DNA of 19,132 bases from Anaerolineae bacterium (GCA_016929205.1 JAFGJF010000098.1:1-19132), one strand, 5' to 3'; positions 1 to 6,771 are shown, numbered from the stretch's first letter. Made by a program: numbers and translations. Notes: generated by a model from the letters alone, not told the origin.

Positions 1-2
1 AT

Positions 3-698
3 GCCGCCATTTTCAAGGGTCAAACGGTCGGCCGCTCAAGCTGGCACGGCATGTCCACCTTGACCGAGATCGGCCAGGATCACGTCCTGGTCCTCGGTTG
101 CGGCGGCGAGCGCATTTTGCTCCACGCCACGGATGCCGAACTGCCCAAGAAATACCAGCTTTGGCTGCAATTCGAGGACGGTATGTCGCTGACGGTCACC
201 ATTTCCGGCTGGGGCAACACGCTGCTGCTGCCCGTGTCGGAGGCCGGACAGCACAACCACGTCCAGCAAGACCGCATTATGCCATTGGACGAGGCCTTTA
301 CCCTGGATTATTTTCAGCAGCTCTTTGCCGACGTCGACCCAAAAAGCGCGAAAAGCATCAAGTACTTTATGATCAGCGAACCGGGCGTGCACGGCATCGG
401 CAATGGCTGTCTTCAAGATATTCTTTTCCACGCCAGGCTCGATCCCCGGCGCAAGGTGGTCGATATCGCCGATGACGAGCAACGCGCGTTATACGACGCG
501 CTCGGGCGCACGCTCAAGCAAATGATCGACCTGGGCGGCCGCAGTTCCGAGCTCGACCTATACGGCCACAAAGGGGGCTATGTGCGTTTGCTCGACAACA
601 CGACCAAGGACATGCCTTGCCCCGAGTGCGGAACACCCATTGAGAAAATCCAATACCTCGGCGGGGCGTGCTACCTCTGCCCCACCTGCCAGACCTGA
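3..698 (+). CDS. Fpg/Nei-family DNA glycosylase (5' end outside window)
   Basis: The reading frame is open from the first bases of the window, so the N-terminus is missing, including the Pro-Glu start that is catalytic in this family. The first ATG in frame, at 51, lies inside the conserved N-terminal beta domain and is not taken as the start. What remains matches formamidopyrimidine-DNA glycosylase/endonuclease VIII: the helix-two-turn-helix segment around GIGNGCLQDILFHA, and a C-terminal four-cysteine zinc finger (CPEC...CYLCPTCQ) ending two residues later. These enzymes excise oxidised bases and nick the abasic site. In the zinc finger, the arginine that usually follows the Gly-Gly pair and contacts DNA phosphate reads as alanine (LGGACYLC), so specificity or activity may differ. 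Family assignment is firm; substrate is unknown. The toroid gene begins 25 bases downstream. Confidence 0.88.
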   Translation, partial: AAIFKGQTVGRSSWHGMSTLTEIGQDHVLVLGCGGERILLHATDAELPKKYQLWLQFEDGMSLTVTISGWGNTLLLPVSEAGQHNHVQQDRIMPLDEAFTLDYFQQLFADVDPKSAKSIKYFMISEPGVHGIGNGCLQDILFHARLDPRRKVVDIADDEQRALYDALGRTLKQMIDLGGRSSELDLYGHKGGYVRLLDNTTKDMPCPECGTPIEKIQYLGGACYLCPTCQT

Positions 699-723
699 AA
701 CAGGAGAAATAAGAGGGGGTTGA

Positions 724-1752
724 ATGGACAGACAAGAGATCCTGAACTGGCTCCTGGGAAACGACAACCCGCCGGTCCGCCTGCTGGCCTTGACCCGCCT
801 CCTTGGCTGGTCAGGGACGGACGCTCAGGTTCAGGACGCCAGGGCCCGGTTGATGGACTATTCGGTCACCCAGGGCATTCTGGCACACAGCGAGCAGTTC
901 TGGCAAATGGACGACCGGGCATACTGGAAATACACCGGCAAGTACTGGCAGGTCATCTTTTTGGGACAATTCCTGGCCGATGGATGCGATCCGCGCATCG
1001 CAGACGGCATCCACTATTTGCTGGCTCACCCCAAGTGGGTGAACGAACGCGGCGGTCAATGCCTGACCGCCAACATGCTCGCCGCCTTCAGGCGCCTCGG
1101 TTATGGCACGCATCCCGTCGTGCAAGCGGAAACCGAAGCCCTGGCCAATCGCGTCCTGGCCAATCGGGGCATCTCGTGCGAAGCGATGGGCTACAGCCTG
1201 CTCTCGCAGTGCCACATGGCACTGCCCAAGCTGCTGTTCTGCTTTAGCGAGGTGCCGCCTGAGGAACGATCCCCGGCGGTGAAAGGTGCCATCGACTTGA
1301 TCGCCCAGGCGCTGATCGCCAGTCAAGTGTATGTCTATGTACCCGGCAACCGAAAAGCGTGGCAAAAAATACTGGCCCAGGCGCCCAAACGCGCTGACCT
1401 GCCGCCGGGAGAAACGGTCAAGAGCTGGATTGCCGATCAGCGGGAGCGATTCTTAACCGAGCATGGTGTAGGGGAGCGGGAGCCCAAGCCCGGCTGGACC
1501 CAATTTGGCTTTCCGCTGAACTACAACTCGGACATCCTGGAGGCGATGCTTGCCCTGGCTGCCGTTGGCACACCGATGAGTGGGGCTCTGGAGAAACCCC
1601 TGCAAGTCATTCGCGACAAGCGCGCGGCCGATGGGGTATGGCTGCTTGAAAAGTCGCTGAACGGGAAAATGTGGGTAGATGTCGAAGTCAAAGGCCAGCC
1701 CAGCAAGTGGATCACCCTCTTTGCGTTGATCGTCCTGGACCACTTTGACTAG
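724..1752 (+). CDS. Alpha/alpha-toroid (prenyltransferase/squalene-oxidase repeat-like) protein, copy 1
   Basis: A 342-residue soluble protein preceded by a GAGGGGG ribosome site four bases before ATG. It resembles the terpenoid-cyclase/protein-prenyltransferase alpha-alpha-toroid superfamily: repeated helical units, aromatic-rich turns (YWKYTGKYWQ), a Cys-led helix (CLTANMLAAFRRLGYG), and a C-terminal unit with DGVWLLEK and PSKWITLFALIVL. It shares the WLL..DNP.VR.LAL opening and the PSKW.TL.ALIVL ending with the gene at 14332-15321, so the two are divergent paralogues. No squalene-hopene cyclase DxDD motif is visible, so cyclase activity should not be assumed. Relatives in Chloroflexota are often given vague or wrong names. 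The stop codon abuts the terminal inverted repeat of the downstream non-coding element, which may have inserted right at the gene end. Function unknown. Confidence 0.8.
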   Translation: MDRQEILNWLLGNDNPPVRLLALTRLLGWSGTDAQVQDARARLMDYSVTQGILAHSEQFWQMDDRAYWKYTGKYWQVIFLGQFLADGCDPRIADGIHYLLAHPKWVNERGGQCLTANMLAAFRRLGYGTHPVVQAETEALANRVLANRGISCEAMGYSLLSQCHMALPKLLFCFSEVPPEERSPAVKGAIDLIAQALIASQVYVYVPGNRKAWQKILAQAPKRADLPPGETVKSWIADQRERFLTEHGVGEREPKPGWTQFGFPLNYNSDILEAMLALAAVGTPMSGALEKPLQVIRDKRAADGVWLLEKSLNGKMWVDVEVKGQPSKWITLFALIVLDHFD

Positions 1753-2139
1753 GTTCTGTTGACATTTCACATAAACGGTCCAGTTTGCCACTTTCACGAT
1801 GAATGCGGACTAGCATACGTCATTCCCGCATGTTTTTAGCGGGAATCCAGCTTTATCATAGCCCGTGGATGCCCGATAAAGACATTCGGGCATGACAGTC
1901 CAGTTGAATGCGGACTAGCATACGTCATTCCCGCATGTTTTTAGCGGGAATCCAGCTTTATCATAGCCCGTGGATGCCCGATAGAGACATTCGGGCATGA
2001 CAACCCAGTTGAATGCGGGCTAGCGAATGTCATTTCCGCATGTTCTTGGCGGGAATCCAGCTTTTTCATAGCCCGTGGATGCCCGATAGAGACATGCGGG
2101 CATGACAACCCAAGTGCAATTCAAAACGTCAACAGAACC
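1752..2139. mobile_element. MITE-like non-coding element with 12-bp terminal inverted repeats
   Basis: The sequence GGTTCTGTTGAC at 1752-1763 is matched exactly by its reverse complement at 2128-2139. The match extends inward by a further TTT after one mismatch. The 388 bases between these ends carry no credible ORF, and the interior is mainly three tandem 105-bp units. Short matching inverted ends around non-coding DNA suggest a miniature inverted-repeat transposable element mobilised in trans. I see no clear target-site duplication (flanks ...GACTA and AAGCC...), so its boundaries and mobility are inferred. It begins at the last base of the toroid stop codon and ends about 170 bases before the promoter of the DinB genes. 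Confidence 0.6.
1801..2115. repeat. Three tandem 105-bp units, each with two inverted REP-like hairpins
   Basis: The units occupy 1801-1905, 1906-2010 and 2011-2115. Units 1 and 2 are almost identical; unit 3 has diverged. Each unit holds a 31-base hairpin element twice, in opposite orientations: forward at 1819-1849, 1924-1954 and 2029-2059, reverse at 1866-1896, 1971-2001 and 2076-2106. In unit 1 the stems are ATTCCCGC/GCGGGAAT and ATGCCCGA/TCGGGCAT, both 8 bp with 9-base loops. Forward and reverse elements match at 26 of 31 positions, and four of the five differences are two compensating base-pair changes in the stem. This is the layout of REP/BIME sequences, and the motif resembles the GTCATTCCCGC...GCGGGAATCC palindromes seen in several bacterial phyla. 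Confidence 0.88.
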
Positions 2140-2310
2140 AAGCCGGCAGGCCATGTGAGCCCAGATTGGCTGAACCGAACAAAAGTTCTAGTTTTATGAC
2201 GCTTTCTTGCCTAAATATGGCGCGTTCTGACATGTTTGTGTGATATGCTTTTGGTGATGCGTACGTTCCACTCGAGATGCTGTCCATAACAAAAGAACCA
2301 ACATAACAAA

Positions 2311-2331
2311 TATAATGTGTGCCGGCGCCGG
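2311..2331 (+). promoter_or_regulatory. Putative promoter -10 box with palindrome at the expected start site
   Basis: A perfect TATAAT lies at 2311-2316 in the AT-rich leader of the first DinB gene. No good -35 hexamer sits 16-18 bases upstream. The 10-bp perfect palindrome CCGGCGCCGG at 2322-2331 falls where transcription would start and could be an operator. A second, weaker extended -10 match (TGATATGCT) is at 2241-2249. Apart from these I see nothing in 2140-2310. This is the only strong promoter-like signal in the window. Confidence 0.42.
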
Positions 2332-2354
2332 TGCATAAACAATGAGGGAGAAAA

Positions 2355-2843
2355 ATGAGTGACCCGGAACCACTGATCGCTGAACTGAAACACCAGTACC
2401 ACAGCACCCTGGCTATGTATACCAGCCTGCTTGAAGGCTGCCCGGATGAGATCTGGAATAAGGAATTCGCCGGCGTCGCTTTTTGGCGCGAGGCCTACCA
2501 CACGATCTTTTGGGTGCACAACTTTTTGGGACCGCAAGACAAACAGTTTCAATTCCACCCCTTTGGCAAAGACATTGACCCGAGATTGTTCACCCCGCCC
2601 AACAACAGATGCGAGCGAGAGCAAGCGCTCCGGTACGCGGCGCAGACCGCAACCTATATCGATGAGGTTTTCGCCACGCTGACACTCGACGAATTGAACG
2701 GGCCGGACGGTTACGACGAGTCCAACTTTCGATCCGTATACCACCGCCTCATGTATGGCCTGCGTCACGGGCAGCATCACGTCGGCAAGCTGACAGCCTG
2801 CCTGAACCTGGAAGGCATCCAGCTCAATCACTGGAAAGGTTAA
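2355..2843 (+). CDS. DinB-superfamily protein 1
   Basis: A 162-residue protein with the size and helical character of the DinB/YfiT four-helix-bundle superfamily. Members bind a divalent metal with three histidines; some are thiol S-transferases (bacillithiol or mycothiol dependent) and many are uncharacterised. Candidate ligands are His49 (in EAYHTIFWVH) and the pair His138/His142 in RHGQHHVGKL, the usual helix-2 plus HxxxH arrangement. The ribosome site GAGGGAG is six bases before ATG. It is the first of three consecutive DinB genes and follows the putative promoter at 2311. The three share family features but little direct identity, so this is not a recent duplication. The substrate cannot be told from sequence. 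Confidence 0.85.
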   Translation: MSDPEPLIAELKHQYHSTLAMYTSLLEGCPDEIWNKEFAGVAFWREAYHTIFWVHNFLGPQDKQFQFHPFGKDIDPRLFTPPNNRCEREQALRYAAQTATYIDEVFATLTLDELNGPDGYDESNFRSVYHRLMYGLRHGQHHVGKLTACLNLEGIQLNHWKG

Positions 2844-2872
2844 GCTGGCAAACCAGCAAGGAGACAGTTCGT

Positions 2873-3433
2873 ATGTACAAGGCTATCGCCAGCAAGCCGC
2901 GGACTCTGGCAGAAAGTGTTCACATTGCCCTCGACGAGATGTTCAAGGCACTCGAGACCTCGATGGCCGGGTTGAGTGACGAGCAGATGTGGTCGCATCC
3001 CATCGATGGACGGCACAGCATCGGTACGATCATCCTCCACGTCTTTGGCAATATCGACCAGCACGCCAGCTACATCCAGGTCGGTACTTTAGCCTTGGAT
3101 CGCGAGCAACACGATCGGTTCAGCGTCAATGGCAGGCCGCTCGAGGATTTTCTCAATTTGACCGACGTGCCTGGCGTTCAAGAGATTGAGGCGCAACTGC
3201 AGACGCTCAAGGCCGCCGTTTTTCAAACGTTGGATGGGGTGACCGACCGCGACCTCTACAGCCCACGCTATGGTGAGCAGACCTATTGGTGGACGCAGCA
3301 CAGACGCTTAAGCATCGACGCGTACCATCGCGTGGTCTGGCACGCCAATGCACACGTCCGTCAGATCTGGTGCCTGCGGGGAGTAATGGGGGCGGTCGAT
3401 CGCGAACACTTTCCAAGGCAATTCTGGCACTAA
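2873..3433 (+). CDS. DinB-superfamily protein 2
   Basis: A 186-residue DinB-type four-helix-bundle protein, longer than its neighbours because of a C-terminal tail of about 25 residues. The likely metal ligands are His56 (IILHVFGNIDQH) and His157/His161 (WHANAHVRQIW). AAGGAG lies nine bases before ATG. Between the previous stop and this ribosome site is a small hairpin, GCTGG-CAAA-CCAGC at 2844-2857, which could shape the mRNA end or adjust translation. It lies 29 bases after DinB protein 1 and is probably co-transcribed with it. Metal-dependent detoxification or S-transfer is a family-based possibility only. Confidence 0.85.
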   Translation: MYKAIASKPRTLAESVHIALDEMFKALETSMAGLSDEQMWSHPIDGRHSIGTIILHVFGNIDQHASYIQVGTLALDREQHDRFSVNGRPLEDFLNLTDVPGVQEIEAQLQTLKAAVFQTLDGVTDRDLYSPRYGEQTYWWTQHRRLSIDAYHRVVWHANAHVRQIWCLRGVMGAVDREHFPRQFWH

Positions 3434-3446
3434 ACAAAGGGGAGGA

Positions 3447-3911
3447 ATGCCATTGAAGGCAAAGCAGTTGTTACTCAAAGAACTCTGCGATGCATTCTCG
3501 GGAGATGACGAGATGTCCCTCCTGGCGTCGCTGGGCGACCTCACTCAGGAGGAAGCATCGTGGCGCATAAACGACACCACGTGGACGATTCAAGAGATCC
3601 TGTACCACGTCGCGGCGTGCGAGATCGAGTACTGCAAGCAAGGCTTTGGCCTGGGTCTCGAGTACGGCAAGCCGAGTGGCGACGTTGGACAGATGCTCAA
3701 ATTACTCGACCAGGCACACGCGCACCTCGTCGGCTGCCTGGAAGCACTCCCGGAGGAAGAACTGGACAAGCCGATCCCCATTGAATGGCACGGTGAGTCG
3801 ACGGCCCATTTCTTTTGGATTATGGTTATGCACCGCGTCAGCCACGCTGCACAGATCAGGACCATCCGCCGGGCCTATGGCTCACGGACCGATTACTATC
3901 CGATATCGTAA
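3447..3911 (+). CDS. DinB-superfamily protein 3
   Basis: A protein of about 154 residues of the DinB/DUF664-like four-helix-bundle type. Likely metal ligands, counted from the ATG, are His54 (EILYHVAACE) and His129/His133 (MHRVSHAAQIRTIRRA). The start is uncertain: the strong GGAGG at 3441-3445 is only one base before the ATG at 3447, but seven bases before an in-frame TTG at 3453, so translation may begin two codons later. It follows DinB protein 2 by 13 bases and precedes a GNAT gene by 25, consistent with one operon. Function beyond the superfamily is unknown. Confidence 0.85.
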   Translation: MPLKAKQLLLKELCDAFSGDDEMSLLASLGDLTQEEASWRINDTTWTIQEILYHVAACEIEYCKQGFGLGLEYGKPSGDVGQMLKLLDQAHAHLVGCLEALPEEELDKPIPIEWHGESTAHFFWIMVMHRVSHAAQIRTIRRAYGSRTDYYPIS

Positions 3912-3936
3912 CTCGACGGAACGAAAAGGGGACAAA

Positions 3937-4443
3937 ATGGTATCGCTAGAAACCGACAGGCTGATCATCCGCAGCTTTAGTCCTGACGACTGGCAGGATC
4001 TTCAAGAGGTAGCAATCGCTTACCAGGCCTCCGAGTGGGCCAAGTACGAAGACCCGTGGCCAACCGAGGCAGAAAAAGTCAAGGGTATGGCAGAGTGGTT
4101 CGCCAATGGCGACGACTATCTCGCCGTCTGTCTCAAGACAACAAACAAGCTCATTGGGCTCATTGCCATTAACCGCCGCCAGGAGCAAGACAAGCCGGTA
4201 CACAATCTCGGTTACGTCTTTCATCCCGGCTATTACGGTAAAGGATATGCCACGGAAGGCTGCCGCGCGGCGATGGGTTATCTGTTCGAACAATTGGCGG
4301 CAGACGGGATACTAACCGGCACCCATCCGGACAACGAGCCTTCGGTCAGATTGATCGAGAGATTGGGGCTAAAGGCGACGGATCGGGGGGAATATGCCAT
4401 TTCGAGAGAGGAGTGGCTGACGCTTGGTCAAGCGACCGAATAA
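3937..4443 (+). CDS. GNAT N-acetyltransferase, RimJ/RimL-like
   Basis: A 168-residue GNAT acetyltransferase. The opening LETDRLIIRSFSPDDWQDL is typical of the RimJ/RimL-type subgroup. The acetyl-CoA pyrophosphate loop is YYGKGYATEG near residues 98-107, followed by the helix CRAAMGYLFEQL, and NEPSVRLIERLGLKA is the usual final GNAT motif. The reading frame is open far upstream through the preceding DinB gene; the ATG at 3937 is chosen because AAGGGGA precedes it by four bases and the conserved domain starts there. Its stop codon overlaps the TAAAGGAG ribosome site of the VOC gene. The acceptor substrate (protein N-terminus, drug or small amine) is not predictable. Confidence 0.88.
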   Translation: MVSLETDRLIIRSFSPDDWQDLQEVAIAYQASEWAKYEDPWPTEAEKVKGMAEWFANGDDYLAVCLKTTNKLIGLIAINRRQEQDKPVHNLGYVFHPGYYGKGYATEGCRAAMGYLFEQLAADGILTGTHPDNEPSVRLIERLGLKATDRGEYAISREEWLTLGQATE

Positions 4444-4456
4444 AGGAGATGTTTCT

Positions 4457-4945
4457 ATGGAACCCAAAACCATCACGTATCAATCTTCTGTTATTTTCGT
4501 CCAGGACATGATCGCCTCGCGCCACTTTTACGAAGCGTTGCTCGGCCAGCAAGTGGATATGGATTTTGGTCTCAACGTGGGTTTTAAGGCCGGCTTTGCG
4601 CTTTGGCAGGTCGACCATGCCTTCCAGATGATCTATGAGCACGCGCCGGAAAAGGTCGGGCCGCTTGGACGCCAGAACTATGAGCTGTATTTTGAGACGG
4701 CCGACCTTGAGGCCGCATCAACCCGCCTTTTGGAGGCCGGCGTCGTGTTTCTCCATCCGCTGCGCGAACAGCCCTGGGGCCAGCGCGCGTTCCGCGTCTA
4801 TGACCCCGATGGGCACATTGTCGAATTGGGAGAACCGATGCCTGCCGTCATCGTACGCCTTTTCGGCGAGGGCATGTCGGCAAAAGCGGTGGCCGAGCGC
4901 ACGGGTATGCCGCTGGATATCGTAAAACAGATTGCCGGCAAATAA
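4457..4945 (+). CDS. VOC-family (glyoxalase/bleomycin-resistance-like) protein
   Basis: A 162-residue protein of the vicinal-oxygen-chelate superfamily, which includes glyoxalase I, fosfomycin-modifying enzymes and bleomycin- or mitomycin-binding proteins. The first beta-alpha-beta unit starts at VIFVQDMIASRHFYEALLG; the second ends with RVYDPDGHIVELGEPM, whose glutamate is a usual metal ligand. After the VOC fold comes a tail of about 25 residues (EGMSAKAVAERTGMPLDIV) resembling a helix-turn-helix, as seen in other VOC proteins; it is probably structural. AAGGAG lies eight bases before the chosen ATG at 4457; an in-frame ATG at 4424 overlaps the GNAT gene and lacks a site. It is the last gene before the hairpin at 4947-4981. 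Enzyme or binding protein cannot be decided. Confidence 0.86.
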   Translation: MEPKTITYQSSVIFVQDMIASRHFYEALLGQQVDMDFGLNVGFKAGFALWQVDHAFQMIYEHAPEKVGPLGRQNYELYFETADLEAASTRLLEAGVVFLHPLREQPWGQRAFRVYDPDGHIVELGEPMPAVIVRLFGEGMSAKAVAERTGMPLDIVKQIAGK

Positions 4946-4946
4946 A

Positions 4947-4981
4947 GAGAAACCGGGGTTTTGACAAAACCCCGGTTTCTC
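4947..4981 (+). terminator. 16-bp perfect hairpin after the VOC gene, terminator-like
   Basis: Bases 4947-4962 (GAGAAACCGGGGTTTT) pair perfectly with 4966-4981 around a three-base loop. It begins one base after the VOC stop codon. There is no T-run after the stem, so it is not a textbook intrinsic terminator. It could act in either direction, stabilise the mRNA end, or be one copy of a dispersed palindrome of the AGAAACCGGGTTTCT type. The position supports it closing the DinB-GNAT-VOC unit. Confidence 0.6.
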
Positions 4982-5037
4982 GGCTCCAATCATTCAAGCT
5001 ACATTTGCCGGATAACAATAATCGAGGAGAGAACCAA

Positions 5038-5355
5038 ATGATCAGTCGAGTCTGGCACGGATGGACGACGCCACAAAACGCCGATGCCTACGAGGCATTA
5101 CTCAAGAGCGAGATTTTTGTCGGCATCGGTACACGTCAAATCGAAGGTTATAAAGGCATCCAACTCTTTCGCCGCAGCGTCGGCGATGAGGTCGAGTTTG
5201 TTACCGTGATGTGGTTCGAGTCGCTCGATGCTGTGCGCGTATTTGCCGGTGACGATTACGAGGTGGCTGTCGTGCCCCCAAAGGCACAGGCACTGCTGTC
5301 ACGATTCGACGCGCACTCGCAGCACTATGACGTCAAGGCACAGGTAATGAGATAA
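5038..5355 (+). CDS. ABM-like (antibiotic biosynthesis monooxygenase type) protein
   Basis: A 105-residue protein with the size and pattern of a dimeric alpha/beta-barrel (ferredoxin-like) monooxygenase: [10 protein letters not shown] at the N-terminus, a central strand with GIQLFRR, then [21 protein letters not shown], which matches the strand-helix of ABM-domain proteins. Such proteins oxidise small aromatics, cleave haem or quinols, or have no known activity. GAGGAGAG lies six bases before the ATG at 5038; an upstream in-frame ATG at 5005 would add eleven polar residues spanning the ribosome site and is rejected. It follows the 4947-4981 hairpin, but I see no convincing promoter. Substrate unknown. 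Confidence 0.75.
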   Translation: MISRVWHGWTTPQNADAYEALLKSEIFVGIGTRQIEGYKGIQLFRRSVGDEVEFVTVMWFESLDAVRVFAGDDYEVAVVPPKAQALLSRFDAHSQHYDVKAQVMR

Positions 5356-5374
5356 TTGCCAGGAAAGGAACCAC

Positions 5375-5762
5375 ATGAGTTCTTGTCCAGAAACAGTCAC
5401 ATTGACGCAAGCAGACATTAAAGACCGGCTGCGGCAGATTGGGCTTTCTCGCGGCGTCGTCGTCGAGGTCCACAGCTCCTTGAGCAGCCTGGGTTGGGTC
5501 GAAGGTGGAGCAGTCACGGTAGTCGATAGAGTGGTACGTCATCCACAGCGAACCGACCAAGTCTGAACCTCAGCCAGCGTCTGAATCCATCGGCGCGTGG
5601 GAAAAAGTCGAGGCAGAAGCAGAACGCAGGGGATTGATTGTCAAGCAGCGTATCGGAAACGCCGGATGTATGGTGTTCAAAGCCAGCCGGTTGGTCGAGA
5701 TCTATGCCGAGGCCAGGCGTAAAGATCCGTTTGGCTTGTACAATGTCGAGAGTGAAGGGTAG
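5375..5762 (+). pseudogene. Decayed AAC(3)-family aminoglycoside N-acetyltransferase
   Basis: The first 51 codons from ATG 5375 match the N-terminus of AAC(3)-type acetyltransferases: [18 protein letters not shown], then [22 protein letters not shown]. This frame hits a stop at 5564-5566. In the next frame (+1), from about 5523 to the stop at 5760-5762, the sequence encodes a C-terminus typical of the same family (AWEKVEAEAERRG, IGNAGCMVFKASRLVEIYAEA). The middle of the enzyme, including the acetyl-CoA site and catalytic residues, is missing: about 125 codons remain of the usual 260-270. A deletion plus frameshift near 5523-5532 explains this. A good ribosome site (GGAAAGGA) survives. It should be inactive, though the 63-residue N-terminal fragment may still be translated. 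Confidence 0.8.
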
Positions 5763-5797
5763 AGAGAAAAAGCCAGATCTGAAATAGGAGGGCCAAT

Positions 5798-6304
5798 ATG
5801 CCATTTGCGAACAAGTTCCGCGCCATGATGGATTTTCCCTTTGCCGGAGATACCCTTGGCGACTTTATCGTTGAAAGTGTGGACGTTCGCGACGAGCGAG
5901 GTGGCTCGGAAGGGTATGTCTACGCCGTGCGCATGGTGTTGCGCGGTCCCGGGGGACAGCAGGGAGTCCGCCGTGCCCTCAAGTCCTTGTTCTCCCTGCA
6001 CCTGACCACCTTTTCGGGATATGGCAACCCTTACCAACTGTGGTTCAGAAAACCACAGATCGAGAGCCTCGGCGACCAGCGATACGTGGTAACGGTCAAA
6101 GGGGCCGGGGCACGTATCGTCCTTGCTCCAGAACTGGATCGCTTTTTGCAATACCTTGAGGACAATGGTCGCCTGGCGACGCAGCCCGATCCGGCCGCTC
6201 GAGATATGCTGATCGAGACCTACCTGGACCAGTATCGTGCCGAGATCAAACGCCAGGTAGATCGCTACCGGAGACGTTTGACGAAAGCAGAGAACAAAAC
6301 ATGA
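5798..6304 (+). CDS. Conserved-looking protein of unknown function
   Basis: A 168-residue protein I do not recognise. The N-terminal two thirds look alpha/beta (FIVESVDVRDERGG, YVYAVRMVLRGPGG, RYVVTVKGAG, RIVLAPELDRFLQYLEDNG). The last 40 residues are a charged, probably helical tail (LDQYRAEIKRQVDRYRRR). No signal peptide or membrane segment is seen. AGGAGGG lies five bases before ATG. Its stop overlaps the ATG of the next gene (ATGA at 6301-6304), so it is translationally coupled to the GNAT acetyltransferase, which hints at a shared process. Codon use fits its neighbours, so it is probably a real gene. Confidence 0.72.
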   Translation: MPFANKFRAMMDFPFAGDTLGDFIVESVDVRDERGGSEGYVYAVRMVLRGPGGQQGVRRALKSLFSLHLTTFSGYGNPYQLWFRKPQIESLGDQRYVVTVKGAGARIVLAPELDRFLQYLEDNGRLATQPDPAARDMLIETYLDQYRAEIKRQVDRYRRRLTKAENKT

Positions 6305-6771
6305 GCCATACCATCGAATTCAGAAAAGCCAAGGCGAGCGACGCCGAGGCGCTGGCCCAGGCCTCCGAACGGGCGTTTCACAGCGACATCCACTGCGGTG
6401 CGCCGGAGATAGGCGGCCCGCCTGGATACAACTCGGCCGCGTGGCAGAAAAAAACGATGCGCTTTGCAGACTATTATGCTATCCTGGCCGATGGTCGTAT
6501 CGTTGGCGGGATCATTGTCTTTCGTAAGGAAACCCGCCAGTACGAACTGGGACGCATTTTTGTCGATCCCGATGTCCAGAACCAGGGAATCGGCACACAA
6601 GCATTCGCGTTCCTGTGGGAAACCTATCCCCTGGCCAAACGGTGGACCCTGGGGACACCCGCCTGGAACCGCCGCACGCGCCATTTCTACAAAAAAGTGG
6701 GGTTTGTCGAGATCGGTGAAGACGAACACGAGGGGATCCTGTTTGAGCGGCGGATCTCGACAGCCAAGTGA
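6301..6771 (+). CDS. GNAT N-acetyltransferase
   Basis: A 156-residue GNAT enzyme. IEFRKAKASDAEALAQ opens the first strand and helix. The strand and acetyl-CoA loop are ELGRIFVDPDVQNQGIGTQA around residues 82-101, with the Q-N-Q-G-I-G signature. WNRRTRHFYKKVGFVEIGE is the C-terminal GNAT motif. The start is fixed by the ATGA overlap with the preceding stop. The residues between helix 1 and the core (HCGAPEIGGPPGYNS) are rich in Gly and Pro and probably line the acceptor site. It transfers acetyl from acetyl-CoA to an unknown amine. Confidence 0.88.
   Translation: MSHTIEFRKAKASDAEALAQASERAFHSDIHCGAPEIGGPPGYNSAAWQKKTMRFADYYAILADGRIVGGIIVFRKETRQYELGRIFVDPDVQNQGIGTQAFAFLWETYPLAKRWTLGTPAWNRRTRHFYKKVGFVEIGEDEHEGILFERRISTAK

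Noticed and set aside
724..1752. Calling the toroid protein a squalene-hopene cyclase or a NifH-type protein
   Set aside because: No DxDD or QW-repeat series is visible, nor any nitrogenase reductase P-loop. Only the general toroid pattern is supported.
1801..2115. Tandem 105-bp repeats considered as a CRISPR array
   Set aside because: The units are contiguous near-copies without variable spacers, contain internal inverted hairpins, and have no cas genes nearby.
4860..4945. Helix-turn-helix-like tail of the VOC protein as a DNA-binding domain
   Set aside because: It is only about 25 residues, and similar tails occur in other VOC proteins without DNA-binding roles. A structural role is more likely.
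4993..5022. Promoter-like TTCAAG and AATAAT 18 bases apart before the ABM-like gene
   Set aside because: The predicted start would fall inside the Shine-Dalgarno site, leaving no usable leader, and the -35 matches only half the consensus.
2355..6771. Run of small GNAT, VOC, DinB and AAC(3)-type genes resembling an integron cassette array
   Set aside because: The gaps are mostly 10-30 bases with ribosome sites and hold no attC-like pairs of core sites, and no integron integrase is present.
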